Origin: an uncultured Hungatella sp. | GTDB lineage: Bacteria > Bacillota > Clostridia > Lachnospirales > Lachnospiraceae | DNA length: 31,209 bases | Assembly: GCA_910585645.1 (NCBI GenBank) | Contig: CAJUFP010000053.1 | Coordinates: 1-31,209, forward strand | Direction of reading: 5' to 3' | In this document: positions 9,456 to 16,051 of the stretch, in pieces | Position numbering within the stretch: the first letter of the stretch is position 1 | How the letters are laid out: every line of letters begins with the position of its first letter | Notes under the pieces: generated by a model | Told to the model about the DNA's origin: nothing | Databases searched by the model: none | Seen by the model: only the letters and a program-made list of their open reading frames with translations | Position numbers and translations under genes: made by a program

Positions 9456-9479
9456 CTGCTTCTTTTGTTTAAAACCCCG

Positions 9480-10904
9480 TTATCCCTCCAGCGTGTTCCT
9501 CTTCCACACTCTGGCTGTCAGCACTGTCATGTCATCCCGATTTTCCTCTGAAAAAGACGCGGCAAAATCCAGGATCTGCTCCGCCAGCTCCTGGGGATCT
9601 CTGCCCCAAACGTCCTCCAGATACTCTTTCATCACCTGTTCCTTGTCCTCCCCCGGCAGCGCCTCAATCACTCCGTCGCTGACCATGACCACCTGGCTGT
9701 TTTCCCACAATTTCCTGGACAGCAGCACCGGTTCCACCTGTTCCAGCACTCCCGCGGGAGCCTGCGCTGCCTCAAGAAGCTCCACTCCGTTTTCATCCAG
9801 CACATAGGTAGCCACTGCCCCCAGCTTCATCACCTCCAAAATCCCTGTATACAGATCAATACAGCACAGATCCACGGTTGCGGGATGCTGCTCCTCACCT
9901 ACCAGAAGCAGCACTGTGTTCACCAGCTTTAAGGCGGCTCTGGCTGTGTACCCTGCCTCCAGAAGCTGCTCTGCCAGTTCTATGACTCTCTGACTTTCCC
10001 TGGCCGCCTGCTCTCCGCTTCCCATACCGTCCGACAAGCTCATGATAACCTGCCCCGGAGTGTTCTGGGAAAATGTATAATTGTCCCCTGACACCGTCTC
10101 CCCGCTCTTTGCCGCCCTGGCCACGCCCCACGTGACCCGGTAGGAGCCCTCCTCGATAAACCGCACTGTGGCGAACTGGCGGTTTATGACAGACCTTCCG
10201 TCCCTTGCCGGGATCCATCCCCGGCCGCCTGCGGCCTGTCCCAAAAATTCCCCGGCGTCCTTGGCCATAACACACCTTCCGTTGTTGGTCCGCACCGTAA
10301 TATATGCCTCCCTGTGCTTATTATCATATTCCAGCATCAGCATATGGTCAATAACCATATGGCGCCGCAAAAAGCCCCGCCTGACAGCCAGCTCCGCCTG
10401 CTCCGTCACATCCACGGCCTGTTCCATCTGTCTGGAAAACTCCTCCAGGATCACAGCCAGCTCCCGAAACTGGCTGATCACCGCGTCCCGGCTCTCCAAA
10501 AACCGGTTTTTCCAGGTCAGGTTCATGGTGGCCCGCCCCAGATTGCGGTTTAAATGTCCTACATAGTCCTCCTGCCGCCCGCACTTTTCCCGAAAAAGCC
10601 TGGGCATATCTTCAGACCCTACGTTCCCCTTCTGCTCAAACGCTCTCAGCAGATAATACAAGTAGTAACTGTCTTCCTTTTCACTGTCCGAGTACAGATT
10701 GCACTTGCTGCAATCCCCGCACACCATGGCTCCAGCCATCTGGAGCGCCGCAAGGCCGTCCTCCCTGCTTAGGCCTCCCACACTCTTCTCCCTGTCAAAA
10801 GCTCTTGCCAGCCCTTCCAGGGAATTGGCCATATCACTTAACCTTCTGGCCGTATATACATGGATACCCGCCATATCTTTACGGACCTTTTTCCGATAAA
10901 ACAC
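9480..10904 (-). CDS. spoIIE: SpoIIE-type sporulation serine phosphatase lacking the membrane domain
   Basis: SpoIIE dephosphorylates SpoIIAA to activate sigma-F in the forespore and acts in polar division. This 474-residue protein has the SpoIIE middle region, including the Cys cluster C62-x2-C65-x2-C68, then the W-K-N-R-x4-S-R segment near 131-140. A complete PP2C domain follows: metal-binding Asp in SGDN (274), LSDGMGSG (292), VSDGVIE (410) and DDMTV (457-458). The roughly 300-residue N-terminal multi-helix membrane domain of Bacillus SpoIIE is absent. The start is a GTG at 10904 with AGGAGGG seven bases upstream, and no open membrane-domain frame lies before it, so this is not a mis-called start. 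Position between divIC and tilS matches spoIIE. Confidence 0.9.
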   Translation of the reverse strand: MFYRKKVRKDMAGIHVYTARRLSDMANSLEGLARAFDREKSVGGLSREDGLAALQMAGAMVCGDCSKCNLYSDSEKEDSYYLYYLLRAFEQKGNVGSEDMPRLFREKCGRQEDYVGHLNRNLGRATMNLTWKNRFLESRDAVISQFRELAVILEEFSRQMEQAVDVTEQAELAVRRGFLRRHMVIDHMLMLEYDNKHREAYITVRTNNGRCVMAKDAGEFLGQAAGGRGWIPARDGRSVINRQFATVRFIEEGSYRVTWGVARAAKSGETVSGDNYTFSQNTPGQVIMSLSDGMGSGEQAARESQRVIELAEQLLEAGYTARAALKLVNTVLLLVGEEQHPATVDLCCIDLYTGILEVMKLGAVATYVLDENGVELLEAAQAPAGVLEQVEPVLLSRKLWENSQVVMVSDGVIEALPGEDKEQVMKEYLEDVWGRDPQELAEQILDFAASFSEENRDDMTVLTARVWKRNTLEG

Positions 10905-10965
10905 AAAAATCCCTCCTGACTTTACATACAGGCCTTCTGCCGCAATGCAGGAAACCCCCGTATGA

Positions 10966-11031
10966 ATTATACACAGTCAAAAGGGAAATATTTGTCAAAT
11001 CGAGACTGCCTGTCCAAAAAAATGTTCGACA
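10966..11031 (-). promoter_or_regulatory. Spo0A-dependent sigma-A promoter of spoIIE
   Basis: Read on the minus strand, TTGACA (10993-10998) and TATAAT (10966-10971) are separated by 21 bases instead of 17. A perfect 0A box TGTCGAA lies upstream (11025-11031), and a near match TGACAAA overlaps the -35. In Bacillus, Spo0A-activated sigma-A promoters such as spoIIG and spoIIE have this over-long spacer. The Spo0A control of this copy is inference. Confidence 0.7.
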
Positions 11032-11080
11032 GCTTCCGGCAAAACCCGCCAGTCCACAGATCGGCTGATCTTCTTCTGAT

Positions 11081-11404
11081 TCACTGTATGGGTTTGAGAA
11101 GGATCTCGTCCGGATTCACCAGACCCAGCTTTTCCTTGGCCACCTTCTCGATATATTCCTTCGTCTGAACGTAGATTCTCTGTTCTTCCAGCTCCTCGGC
11201 CCGCTTGCTCTCCTCCTCCAGCTGGCGGGTCAGCTCCTCCTCCTTTATCTGATAGGCCAGGTCTTTCTCCCGCAGAGTCTCCCCCCGGATATGCATCACC
11301 ACGGCCATACTCATCACCACAAAGGTAATGCCCACCATGGCCATGCGGTTGCCCAGCCGCTCCTTTCTCTTTCGTACCGATCTCGATCTTCCTGTCTCTC
11401 TCAT
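11081..11404 (-). CDS. divIC: septum formation initiator DivIC/FtsB family
   Basis: A 107-residue bitopic division protein. A basic cytoplasmic N-terminus (1-20) is followed by one transmembrane helix (about 21-38) and a charged coiled coil (about 45-80), then the conserved Y-x-E-K-x-A-x-E-x-L-G-L-V-x-P-x-E segment at the end. It would join FtsL/DivIB in the divisome. Its start overlaps the yabQ stop by four bases (ATGA), showing translational coupling. It is a little shorter than the Bacillus protein. Confidence 0.85.
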   Translation of the reverse strand: MRETGRSRSVRKRKERLGNRMAMVGITFVVMSMAVVMHIRGETLREKDLAYQIKEEELTRQLEEESKRAEELEEQRIYVQTKEYIEKVAKEKLGLVNPDEILLKPIQ

Positions 11405-11763
11405 CTCTTCTCCCGCTTCAATCGGTTCTTTCGCTTTCTCATTTTCATTTTAATCCATTCCACTGCCTTTTGCAAGCGTTTTAATATCTTCCTGCTTACG
11501 GCGTACTCATAAACAACCATTCCCAGGATAACCCCTCCGATGCAAAACCCCCTTAAATTGCCGTCATTCTGCTGGTATAACAGGGAAAATGTCATAACCG
11601 CGCAGTAGATCCCGCAGATCAGGTCTTCCGCTCCCACTACCCACGTTTTATGGGGGCACACGATCCGCAAGAACCTGACGCAGTCATAAACCATCGCCAG
11701 TCCCACCCCTGTACAGATACTCATAAAAAACAACTGTGCCTCATAACGGATGCTGACGCTCAT
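11401..11763 (-). CDS. yabQ: spore cortex biosynthesis protein YabQ
   Basis: A 120-residue membrane protein needed for cortex formation in Bacillus. I see three to four hydrophobic helices: about 9-28 (QLFFMSICTGVGLAMVYDCV), 42-62 and 68-88, followed by a very basic C-terminal tail (KMRKRKNRLKREKR). This matches YabQ. AAGGAGG lies five bases before the ATG. It follows yabP by nine bases and overlaps divIC by four, so yabP-yabQ-divIC are one unit. Confidence 0.85.
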   Translation of the reverse strand: MSVSIRYEAQLFFMSICTGVGLAMVYDCVRFLRIVCPHKTWVVGAEDLICGIYCAVMTFSLLYQQNDGNLRGFCIGGVILGMVVYEYAVSRKILKRLQKAVEWIKMKMRKRKNRLKREKR

Positions 11764-11772
11764 GGCCCCTCC

Positions 11773-12057
11773 TTACCGAAACAGACGGTTGAACAGAGAT
11801 TCACCGGACTTGCGGTAGGATTCATTGGAGGAGTACACCAGACTGTCAACCGTCCCGTCCACATCCACCTCGCCTTTTTCCAGGGTCAGACGGCTTACAT
11901 GCAGGTCTTTTCCTTTCATGGTCAGAAGCCCCATATCCGTATCCAGGACCACCTGATTCTCGTCAAAAGAGACCACGTCCCGAATCCCGCTGACACTAAG
12001 GGCTGACCGGTTTACCATCATGAGTCTGTGGGGTCTTGTGCCTGTCTTTTCTTCCAT
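11773..12057 (-). CDS. yabP: sporulation protein YabP
   Basis: A 94-residue YabP/YqfC-family protein, required for cortex/coat assembly in Bacillus. The pattern L-M-M-V-N-R-x-x-L-x-V-x-G-I-x-x-V-x-S-F-D-E at 13-34 and L-x-V-x-x-L-x-L-E-K-G-E-V-x-V-x-G near 51-67 is typical. The ribosome-binding site GGGAGG sits nine bases upstream, inside the 3' arm of a terminator-like hairpin, so translation may be limited unless the message starts inside that hairpin. Confidence 0.88.
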   Translation of the reverse strand: MEEKTGTRPHRLMMVNRSALSVSGIRDVVSFDENQVVLDTDMGLLTMKGKDLHVSRLTLEKGEVDVDGTVDSLVYSSNESYRKSGESLFNRLFR

Positions 12058-12064
12058 TAAAAAA

Positions 12065-12110
12065 GACCTCCCAATATACTTATGTCCTTGGTTAAGTATA
12101 TTAGGGGGTC
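12065..12110 (-). terminator. terminator-like hairpin between rqcP and yabP
   Basis: On the minus strand, GACCCCCTAATATACT pairs with AGTATATTGGGAGGTC (15 of 16 positions, one G-T) around a 14-base loop and is followed directly by six Ts, then the yabP ATG. It has the form of an intrinsic terminator separating housekeeping genes from sporulation genes. Its 3' arm also contains the yabP ribosome-binding site. Confidence 0.75.
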
Positions 12111-12123
12111 TGGCTGTTTATGC

Positions 12124-12363
12124 TCAGATATAGCGATAAAGTTCCTTGGCCTCTTCCTTCTTCACAGTCTCCTGAACGTCCAGCACCTCCACCTTTACAG
12201 AGTTGGTGCCGAACCGGATCTCAATGGTATCTCCGGTCTTTACATTCAGGGATGCCTTTGCCGGCTTATCGTTCACCAGCACGCGCCCCGCGTCGCACGC
12301 CTCATTGGCCACGGTCCTTCGCTTGATCAACCGGGAAACCTTTAAAAACTTATCTAATCTCAT
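12124..12363 (-). CDS. rqcP: S4-domain RNA-binding protein RqcP (YabO/Hsp15-like)
   Basis: A 79-residue single S4-domain protein (MRLDKFLKVSRLIKRRT, then A-N-E-A-C-D-A-G-R-V-L-V-N). In Bacillus the ortholog works with RqcH in ribosome quality control, stabilising tRNA on stalled 50S subunits during alanine tailing. The C-terminal tail from about 65 is acidic and basic mixed. It starts three bases after the HU stop, so it is translationally coupled to HU. Older annotations call it HslR. Confidence 0.85.
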   Translation of the reverse strand: MRLDKFLKVSRLIKRRTVANEACDAGRVLVNDKPAKASLNVKTGDTIEIRFGTNSVKVEVLDVQETVKKEEAKELYRYI

Positions 12364-12366
12364 ATG

Positions 12367-12645
12367 TTATACGTTTACCTTGTCCTTAAGCGCCTTTCCG
12401 GCTTTGAACTTTGGGGACTTGGACGCCGGAATGGTGATGATCTCATCTGTACCCGGCTTCTTTCCTTCTCTCTCTTTTCTCTCCACAACCTCAAATGTAC
12501 CAAAGCCCACGATCTGGATCTTCTCTCCCTTTACCAGTTCATCAGATACAACATCAACAAAGGCCTTCAGGGCTTTCTCCGTGTCCTTCTTGGAAAGCTC
12601 TGCCTGTTCGGCCATCGCTGTGATCAATTCGCTCTTATTCATCAA
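12367..12645 (-). CDS. hup: DNA-binding protein HU
   Basis: A 92-residue nucleoid protein that dimerises and bends DNA. It has the full HU pattern: MNKSELITAMAEQAELSKKD at the start, a G-F-G-T-F-E-V motif near 46-52 and a DNA-contacting arm (about 55-75). In this copy the arm is acidic/basic mixed with P-G-T-D-E-I-I-T-I-P-A-S-K-S-P-K-F-K at its end. AGGAGG precedes the ATG by eight bases. It lies in the mazG-HU-rqcP order. Confidence 0.96.
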   Translation of the reverse strand: MMNKSELITAMAEQAELSKKDTEKALKAFVDVVSDELVKGEKIQIVGFGTFEVVERKEREGKKPGTDEIITIPASKSPKFKAGKALKDKVNV

Positions 12646-12714
12646 AATTTCCTCCTAATACTATGGCTCCTGATTTTGCCACGATTTCACATTTCTCAAT
12701 TTTGTAGCTTTTTT

Positions 12715-12743
12715 ACTATAGCTTTTTTGCCCTGGTTTGTCAA
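12715..12743 (-). promoter_or_regulatory. sigma-A promoter for HU-rqcP
   Basis: On the minus strand TTGACA (12738-12743) and TATAGT (12715-12720) are separated by 17 bases. The -35 overlaps the mazG stop codon, giving HU its own strong promoter about 70 bases before its start. Confidence 0.75.
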
Positions 12744-13120
12744 GGTCTTTCGGCTTTTTCCTGTGCTTTTATTGCGTTCCAAAGATCTAAGCATTCCTCC
12801 GGAGAGTCTGCCTTCACTCCGCCGAATACATGGGGGTGCCTGCGTATCATCTTCCGGCTTACTCTGTCGATAACGTCCTCTATGGTAAACGCCCCCTGCT
12901 CCTTTGCGATCTGACTGTTGAGCAAGACCAGCATAAGCACATCGCCCAGCTCCTCACACAGATTGTCCATGTCCTGGTTTTCTATGGCGTCAAATACCTC
13001 CTGGGTTTCATCGGCAAGACACGGTTTCAAACTCTCATAAGTCTGAGCCCTGTCCCATGGACATCCTTCCTCAGAACGAAGTTTTTCTATGATATCCGTC
13101 AATTCATGAAATGTGTACAT
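12740..13120 (-). CDS. mazG: MazG-family nucleoside triphosphate pyrophosphohydrolase
   Basis: Hydrolyses (d)NTPs to monophosphates, cleaning the nucleotide pool. It is a 126-residue, single-domain form: CPWDRAQTYESLKP near residues 20-33, then the metal-binding helices with D-E-T-Q-E-V near 37-42 and E-E-L-G-D-V near 56-61. Bacillus YabN, at the same locus, is fused to an N-terminal methylase-like domain and other MazGs have two copies, so this is a minimal version. I choose the ATG at 13120, which has AAGGAGG eight bases upstream, over an in-frame GTG at 13138. Confidence 0.88.
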   Translation of the reverse strand: MYTFHELTDIIEKLRSEEGCPWDRAQTYESLKPCLADETQEVFDAIENQDMDNLCEELGDVLMLVLLNSQIAKEQGAFTIEDVIDRVSRKMIRRHPHVFGGVKADSPEECLDLWNAIKAQEKAERP

Positions 13121-13172
13121 CCGGGATTCCTCCTTCACAGGTCAATGTGGCGACTATTTCCCCATGTCAGCG

Positions 13173-14423
13173 CTAACCCTGGTAGATGGGATACGCGTCG
13201 CAGATCTTCGTAACCTCTTCCCGGATATAATCCGCCTTCCCGTCAAAATCCGTGGCAGCCAGCCAGACGCACTCCGCGATCTTTTCCATGTCCGCTTCCT
13301 TAAGCCCTCTGGAAGTAACCGCCGGCGTGCCGATCCTGACTCCGGACGTGACAAAGGGACTCCGCGGGTCGTTGGGAACCGTGTTCTTGTTCAGTGTGAT
13401 GTAGACCTCATCGCACTTGTTCTGCAGCTCCTTGCCTGAGATGTCCATCCCTCTTAAATCCACCAGCATCAGGTGGTTGTCCGTGCCTCCTGTCAGGATC
13501 TTAAAGCCCTGGTTCTCAAGAGCCTTTGCCAGCGCCGCCGCGTTCTTCACCACCTGCTCCTGGTATGCCTTAAACTCCGGCTTCAGCGCCTCCCCGAAGC
13601 ACACGGCCTTGGCCGCGATCACATGCTCCAGAGGCCCGCCCTGGGTGCCCGGGAAAATAGCCTTGTTAAAGTTAAACTTCTCCGCAGCCTCCTTGTTGGC
13701 CAGGATCATGCCGCCTCTTGGCCCTCTTAAGGTCTTGTGGGTGGTGGTGGTCACCACATCGGCGTAGGGAATGGGACTTGGGTGAAGCCCTGCAGCCACC
13801 AGCCCCGCGATGTGAGCCATATCCACCATCAGATACGCCCCCACCTTGTCAGCCACCTGGCGGAAACGCTTAAAGTCAATGGTCCTGGCATAGGCGCTGG
13901 CTCCTGCCACGATCAGCTTCGGCCTTGCCTCCACGGCGATCCGCTCCAGCTCATCATAGTCAATATATCCCTCATCATTGACCCCGTAGGGCACAATATT
14001 AAAATACAGTCCTGAGAAATTCACCGGGCTTCCGTGGGTCAGATGGCCGCCGTGGTCCAGGTTCATACCCATCACCGTGTCGCCGGGCTTTAACATGGCC
14101 ACGAAAACCGCCATGTTGGCCTGGGCGCCGGAATGGGGCTGCACATTGGCATAGTCGCACCCAAACAGCTTCTTGGCCCGCTCAATGGCAAGGGTCTCCA
14201 CCACATCCACACACTGGCATCCGCCGTAATACCGCTTTCCGGAATACCCCTCCGCGTACTTGTTGGTCAGCACCGTGCCCATGGCCATCATGACTGCCTC
14301 CGACACGATATTCTCCGACGCGATCAGCTCCAGATTCCTTCTCTGGCGGGCTGCCTCCGACTCAATAGCCTGCCCCACTTCCGGGTCAAACCTGGTGATA
14401 AACTCCATAATCTCATTAACCAT
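13173..14423 (-). CDS. glyA: serine hydroxymethyltransferase
   Basis: PLP enzyme converting serine and tetrahydrofolate to glycine and methylene-tetrahydrofolate, the main one-carbon source. The 416 residues are full length. The PLP lysine is Lys230 in TTTTHKTLRGPRGG, the cofactor-contacting Asp201 and His204 are in VDMAHIAG, and the folate-region motifs SGKRYYGG and QPHSGAQAN are present. AGGAG lies seven bases before the ATG. mazG starts 52 bases after its stop, so the two may be cotranscribed. Confidence 0.97.
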   Translation of the reverse strand: MVNEIMEFITRFDPEVGQAIESEAARQRRNLELIASENIVSEAVMMAMGTVLTNKYAEGYSGKRYYGGCQCVDVVETLAIERAKKLFGCDYANVQPHSGAQANMAVFVAMLKPGDTVMGMNLDHGGHLTHGSPVNFSGLYFNIVPYGVNDEGYIDYDELERIAVEARPKLIVAGASAYARTIDFKRFRQVADKVGAYLMVDMAHIAGLVAAGLHPSPIPYADVVTTTTHKTLRGPRGGMILANKEAAEKFNFNKAIFPGTQGGPLEHVIAAKAVCFGEALKPEFKAYQEQVVKNAAALAKALENQGFKILTGGTDNHLMLVDLRGMDISGKELQNKCDEVYITLNKNTVPNDPRSPFVTSGVRIGTPAVTSRGLKEADMEKIAECVWLAATDFDGKADYIREEVTKICDAYPIYQG

Positions 14424-14479
14424 GACTGTTCTCCTCTCAATCTGTTTGTAAATCAGTAGATTTTTCTTATTAAAATCAC

Positions 14480-15370
14480 TTATACAATTTCATCTTCCAC
14501 ATCAGCATTAAAATGTTCAAAAAAGTATTCCCGGCTTTTTCTCACTTCATTTACTTCCTGACACATAAAATCACAGCAGAAATCATAAAATGGTTTATTG
14601 GTTCCAACATCCGGACTCTTTTTAAATTTTAAAGTCACCTCGTAATAATTTACTAATGAGCCATCTTCAGATAAATCTGCCGCAAAAAGAAATACATACT
14701 CACATCCCACAATCTCCTGAACCTGAAAAAGCTTAGGCGCAATATACTTCCAATACAAAACCTCCCCCATGGTATGACCCATACCCAGCTTTTTCCATTT
14801 TTGCTTCAGACTATCATTTGTGCAAAAATGAACAAGTTCTATACCAGGGTGAGTGCTCTGCACACGAAACATATTAGCATTGTCTTCCTTGGCCTTATCG
14901 TTAAAAAGCAGTTCTAAAAAATAGCTCTTATTCTTCGCCTTTTTTAGTATCAACTTTTGAAAATCTTCGATTGTGACTCTGTCTCCTACCTGATATTTAT
15001 TCAGAAGAGTATTGGCTTCTCTCAGTTCTTCGTCCGAAACAGTTCCGTCAGCATTCTGTACTGCCTGCAAAAGTACGATCAGTCTCTGAAAATCCTGTTT
15101 AACCTCCTGCTCATCCTGCAACGGCTCAAATAATGTTCCACATTTTAAAGAAAAGAACATTAAAACTTCATCTTCTCTGTCTTTTATTATATAATAGGCA
15201 GTCTTACCGCTTTTATCCTCTTCCATCCCAAATCTACGAAAATAGTTTACGAGAGACACTCCTCTTCTGCTGACGAATGTTTCCATCAATTTCTTATTTG
15301 CGTCATCAGAGGATAATCTCTCGCAAACTAAACGATCTAATATTTCTTCTTGTTCTTTTGTTATCCTCAT
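14480..15370 (-). CDS. probable toxin of a Panacea (DUF4065) toxin-antitoxin pair, GNAT-like
   Basis: A 296-residue protein that I do not recognise by name. Its gene starts 13 bases after the DUF4065 gene, the usual place of the toxin in Panacea modules. Residues about 52-85 (TAYYIIKDREDEVLMFFSLK) and 185-262 (ELVHFCTND, VGCEYVFLFAADLSEDG, VNYYEVTLKFK) have the strand pattern of a GNAT acetyltransferase split by a charged helical insert (about 90-170). If so, acetylation of tRNA or protein is the likely toxic act; this is inference. Base composition is more AT-rich than neighbouring glyA and recJ, suggesting transfer. The ribosome-binding site is weak, as expected for a toxin downstream of its antitoxin. 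Confidence 0.6.
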   Translation of the reverse strand: MRITKEQEEILDRLVCERLSSDDANKKLMETFVSRRGVSLVNYFRRFGMEEDKSGKTAYYIIKDREDEVLMFFSLKCGTLFEPLQDEQEVKQDFQRLIVLLQAVQNADGTVSDEELREANTLLNKYQVGDRVTIEDFQKLILKKAKNKSYFLELLFNDKAKEDNANMFRVQSTHPGIELVHFCTNDSLKQKWKKLGMGHTMGEVLYWKYIAPKLFQVQEIVGCEYVFLFAADLSEDGSLVNYYEVTLKFKKSPDVGTNKPFYDFCCDFMCQEVNEVRKSREYFFEHFNADVEDEIV

Positions 15371-15383
15371 TCCCTAACTCGCC

Positions 15384-15854
15384 TCATGACAATCCCATTT
15401 GCTCAAGCATGGCTCTGCGCTTACGAATCCTGTCTGCATCCTTTTGTATATCTTCCAGTTTCATGGGATTATCGCTGTTGGCACCATCAAGTATGCCCTT
15501 TCGCGAATTTTTCCACGCTGTCTCACCATGAGTTAAACGGCTCAGACTCCAGGAATCTTTTGCCGCATACTCTTCAAATACCTTATCCATAACGCCAGAA
15601 ATACGATTTACAACTTCACTGGGAATAGTGGAATAAAATGCGTTTTCACGATATACTTCCCGAATCTCCTTTAAAACAGGCCCATATTTCCAACCATAAA
15701 AAACCGCATGAAAAAGGGGTTCCCTATTTTGAACGAAAGATTCTCTTTGTGAAAAATACAATAATTTATGCAGTTTCATCTCATCAATTTGAGTTCCATA
15801 CTCTGCTCTGTATCTGTTGCCAATATAGGAAGCAACATTCATTAAGTCTTCCAT
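15384..15854 (-). CDS. Panacea-domain (DUF4065/SocA-like) antitoxin
   Basis: A 156-residue protein with the hallmark MKLHKLLYFSQRE near residue 26, then F-Y-G-W-K-Y-G-P-V near 53-61 and a C-terminal helical region with L-T-H-G-E-T-A-W. Panacea domains are promiscuous antitoxins that neutralise unrelated toxins by direct binding; SocA is the founding case. I place the start at 15854, where AAAGGAGG is five bases before the ATG, rather than at an upstream in-frame ATG at 15998 that would cross the promoter. It is first in a two-gene minus-strand operon with the putative toxin. Confidence 0.85.
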   Translation of the reverse strand: MEDLMNVASYIGNRYRAEYGTQIDEMKLHKLLYFSQRESFVQNREPLFHAVFYGWKYGPVLKEIREVYRENAFYSTIPSEVVNRISGVMDKVFEEYAAKDSWSLSRLTHGETAWKNSRKGILDGANSDNPMKLEDIQKDADRIRKRRAMLEQMGLS

Positions 15855-15885
15855 AGTAACCTCCTTTCTTATGGATAGTTTTAAT

Positions 15886-15950
15886 AGTATACCACAAAAC
15901 AAGAAGAAAGTCACGCATTTTGTCAATTTGGACGCATCGTTTGGACGCAT
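15886..15950 (-). promoter_or_regulatory. promoter and direct-repeat operator of the Panacea module
   Basis: On the minus strand an extended -10 TGGTATACT (TATACT at 15886-15891) is 17 bases from GTGACT (15909-15914). Just upstream, ATGCGTCCAAA occurs twice as direct repeats 13 bases apart (15927-15937 and 15940-15950), and a third ATGCGT (15913-15918) overlaps the -35. The helix-turn spacing suggests a binding site, perhaps for autoregulation. Confidence 0.55.
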
Positions 15951-15956
15951 CTGATG

Positions 15957-16026
15957 TAACAGTTTAGATGGCCCTTGAACTGTTACGCATCCGGCCATGA
16001 AAATCGCTTACGCGTAGGCCGGATGC
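15957..16026. repeat. two adjacent inverted repeats at the recJ/Panacea junction
   Basis: TAACAGTT/AACTGTTA (15957-15964 with 15978-15985) and GCATCCGGCC/GGCCGGATGC (15987-15996 with 16017-16026, 20-base loop) are perfect and nearly contiguous. They lie just after the recJ stop and before the Panacea promoter. No T run follows on either strand, so neither is a standard terminator. They may mark the edge of the inserted module. Confidence 0.6.
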
Positions 16027-16051
16027 CTGCGACCACTGCATTTCCCCCTCC

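Noticed and set aside
10993..10998. Reading the spoIIE TTGACA as a normal sigma-A promoter with 17-base spacing
   Set aside because: No -10 exists 17 bases downstream; the TATAAT is at 21 bases, and a perfect 0A box is present, favouring a Spo0A-activated promoter.
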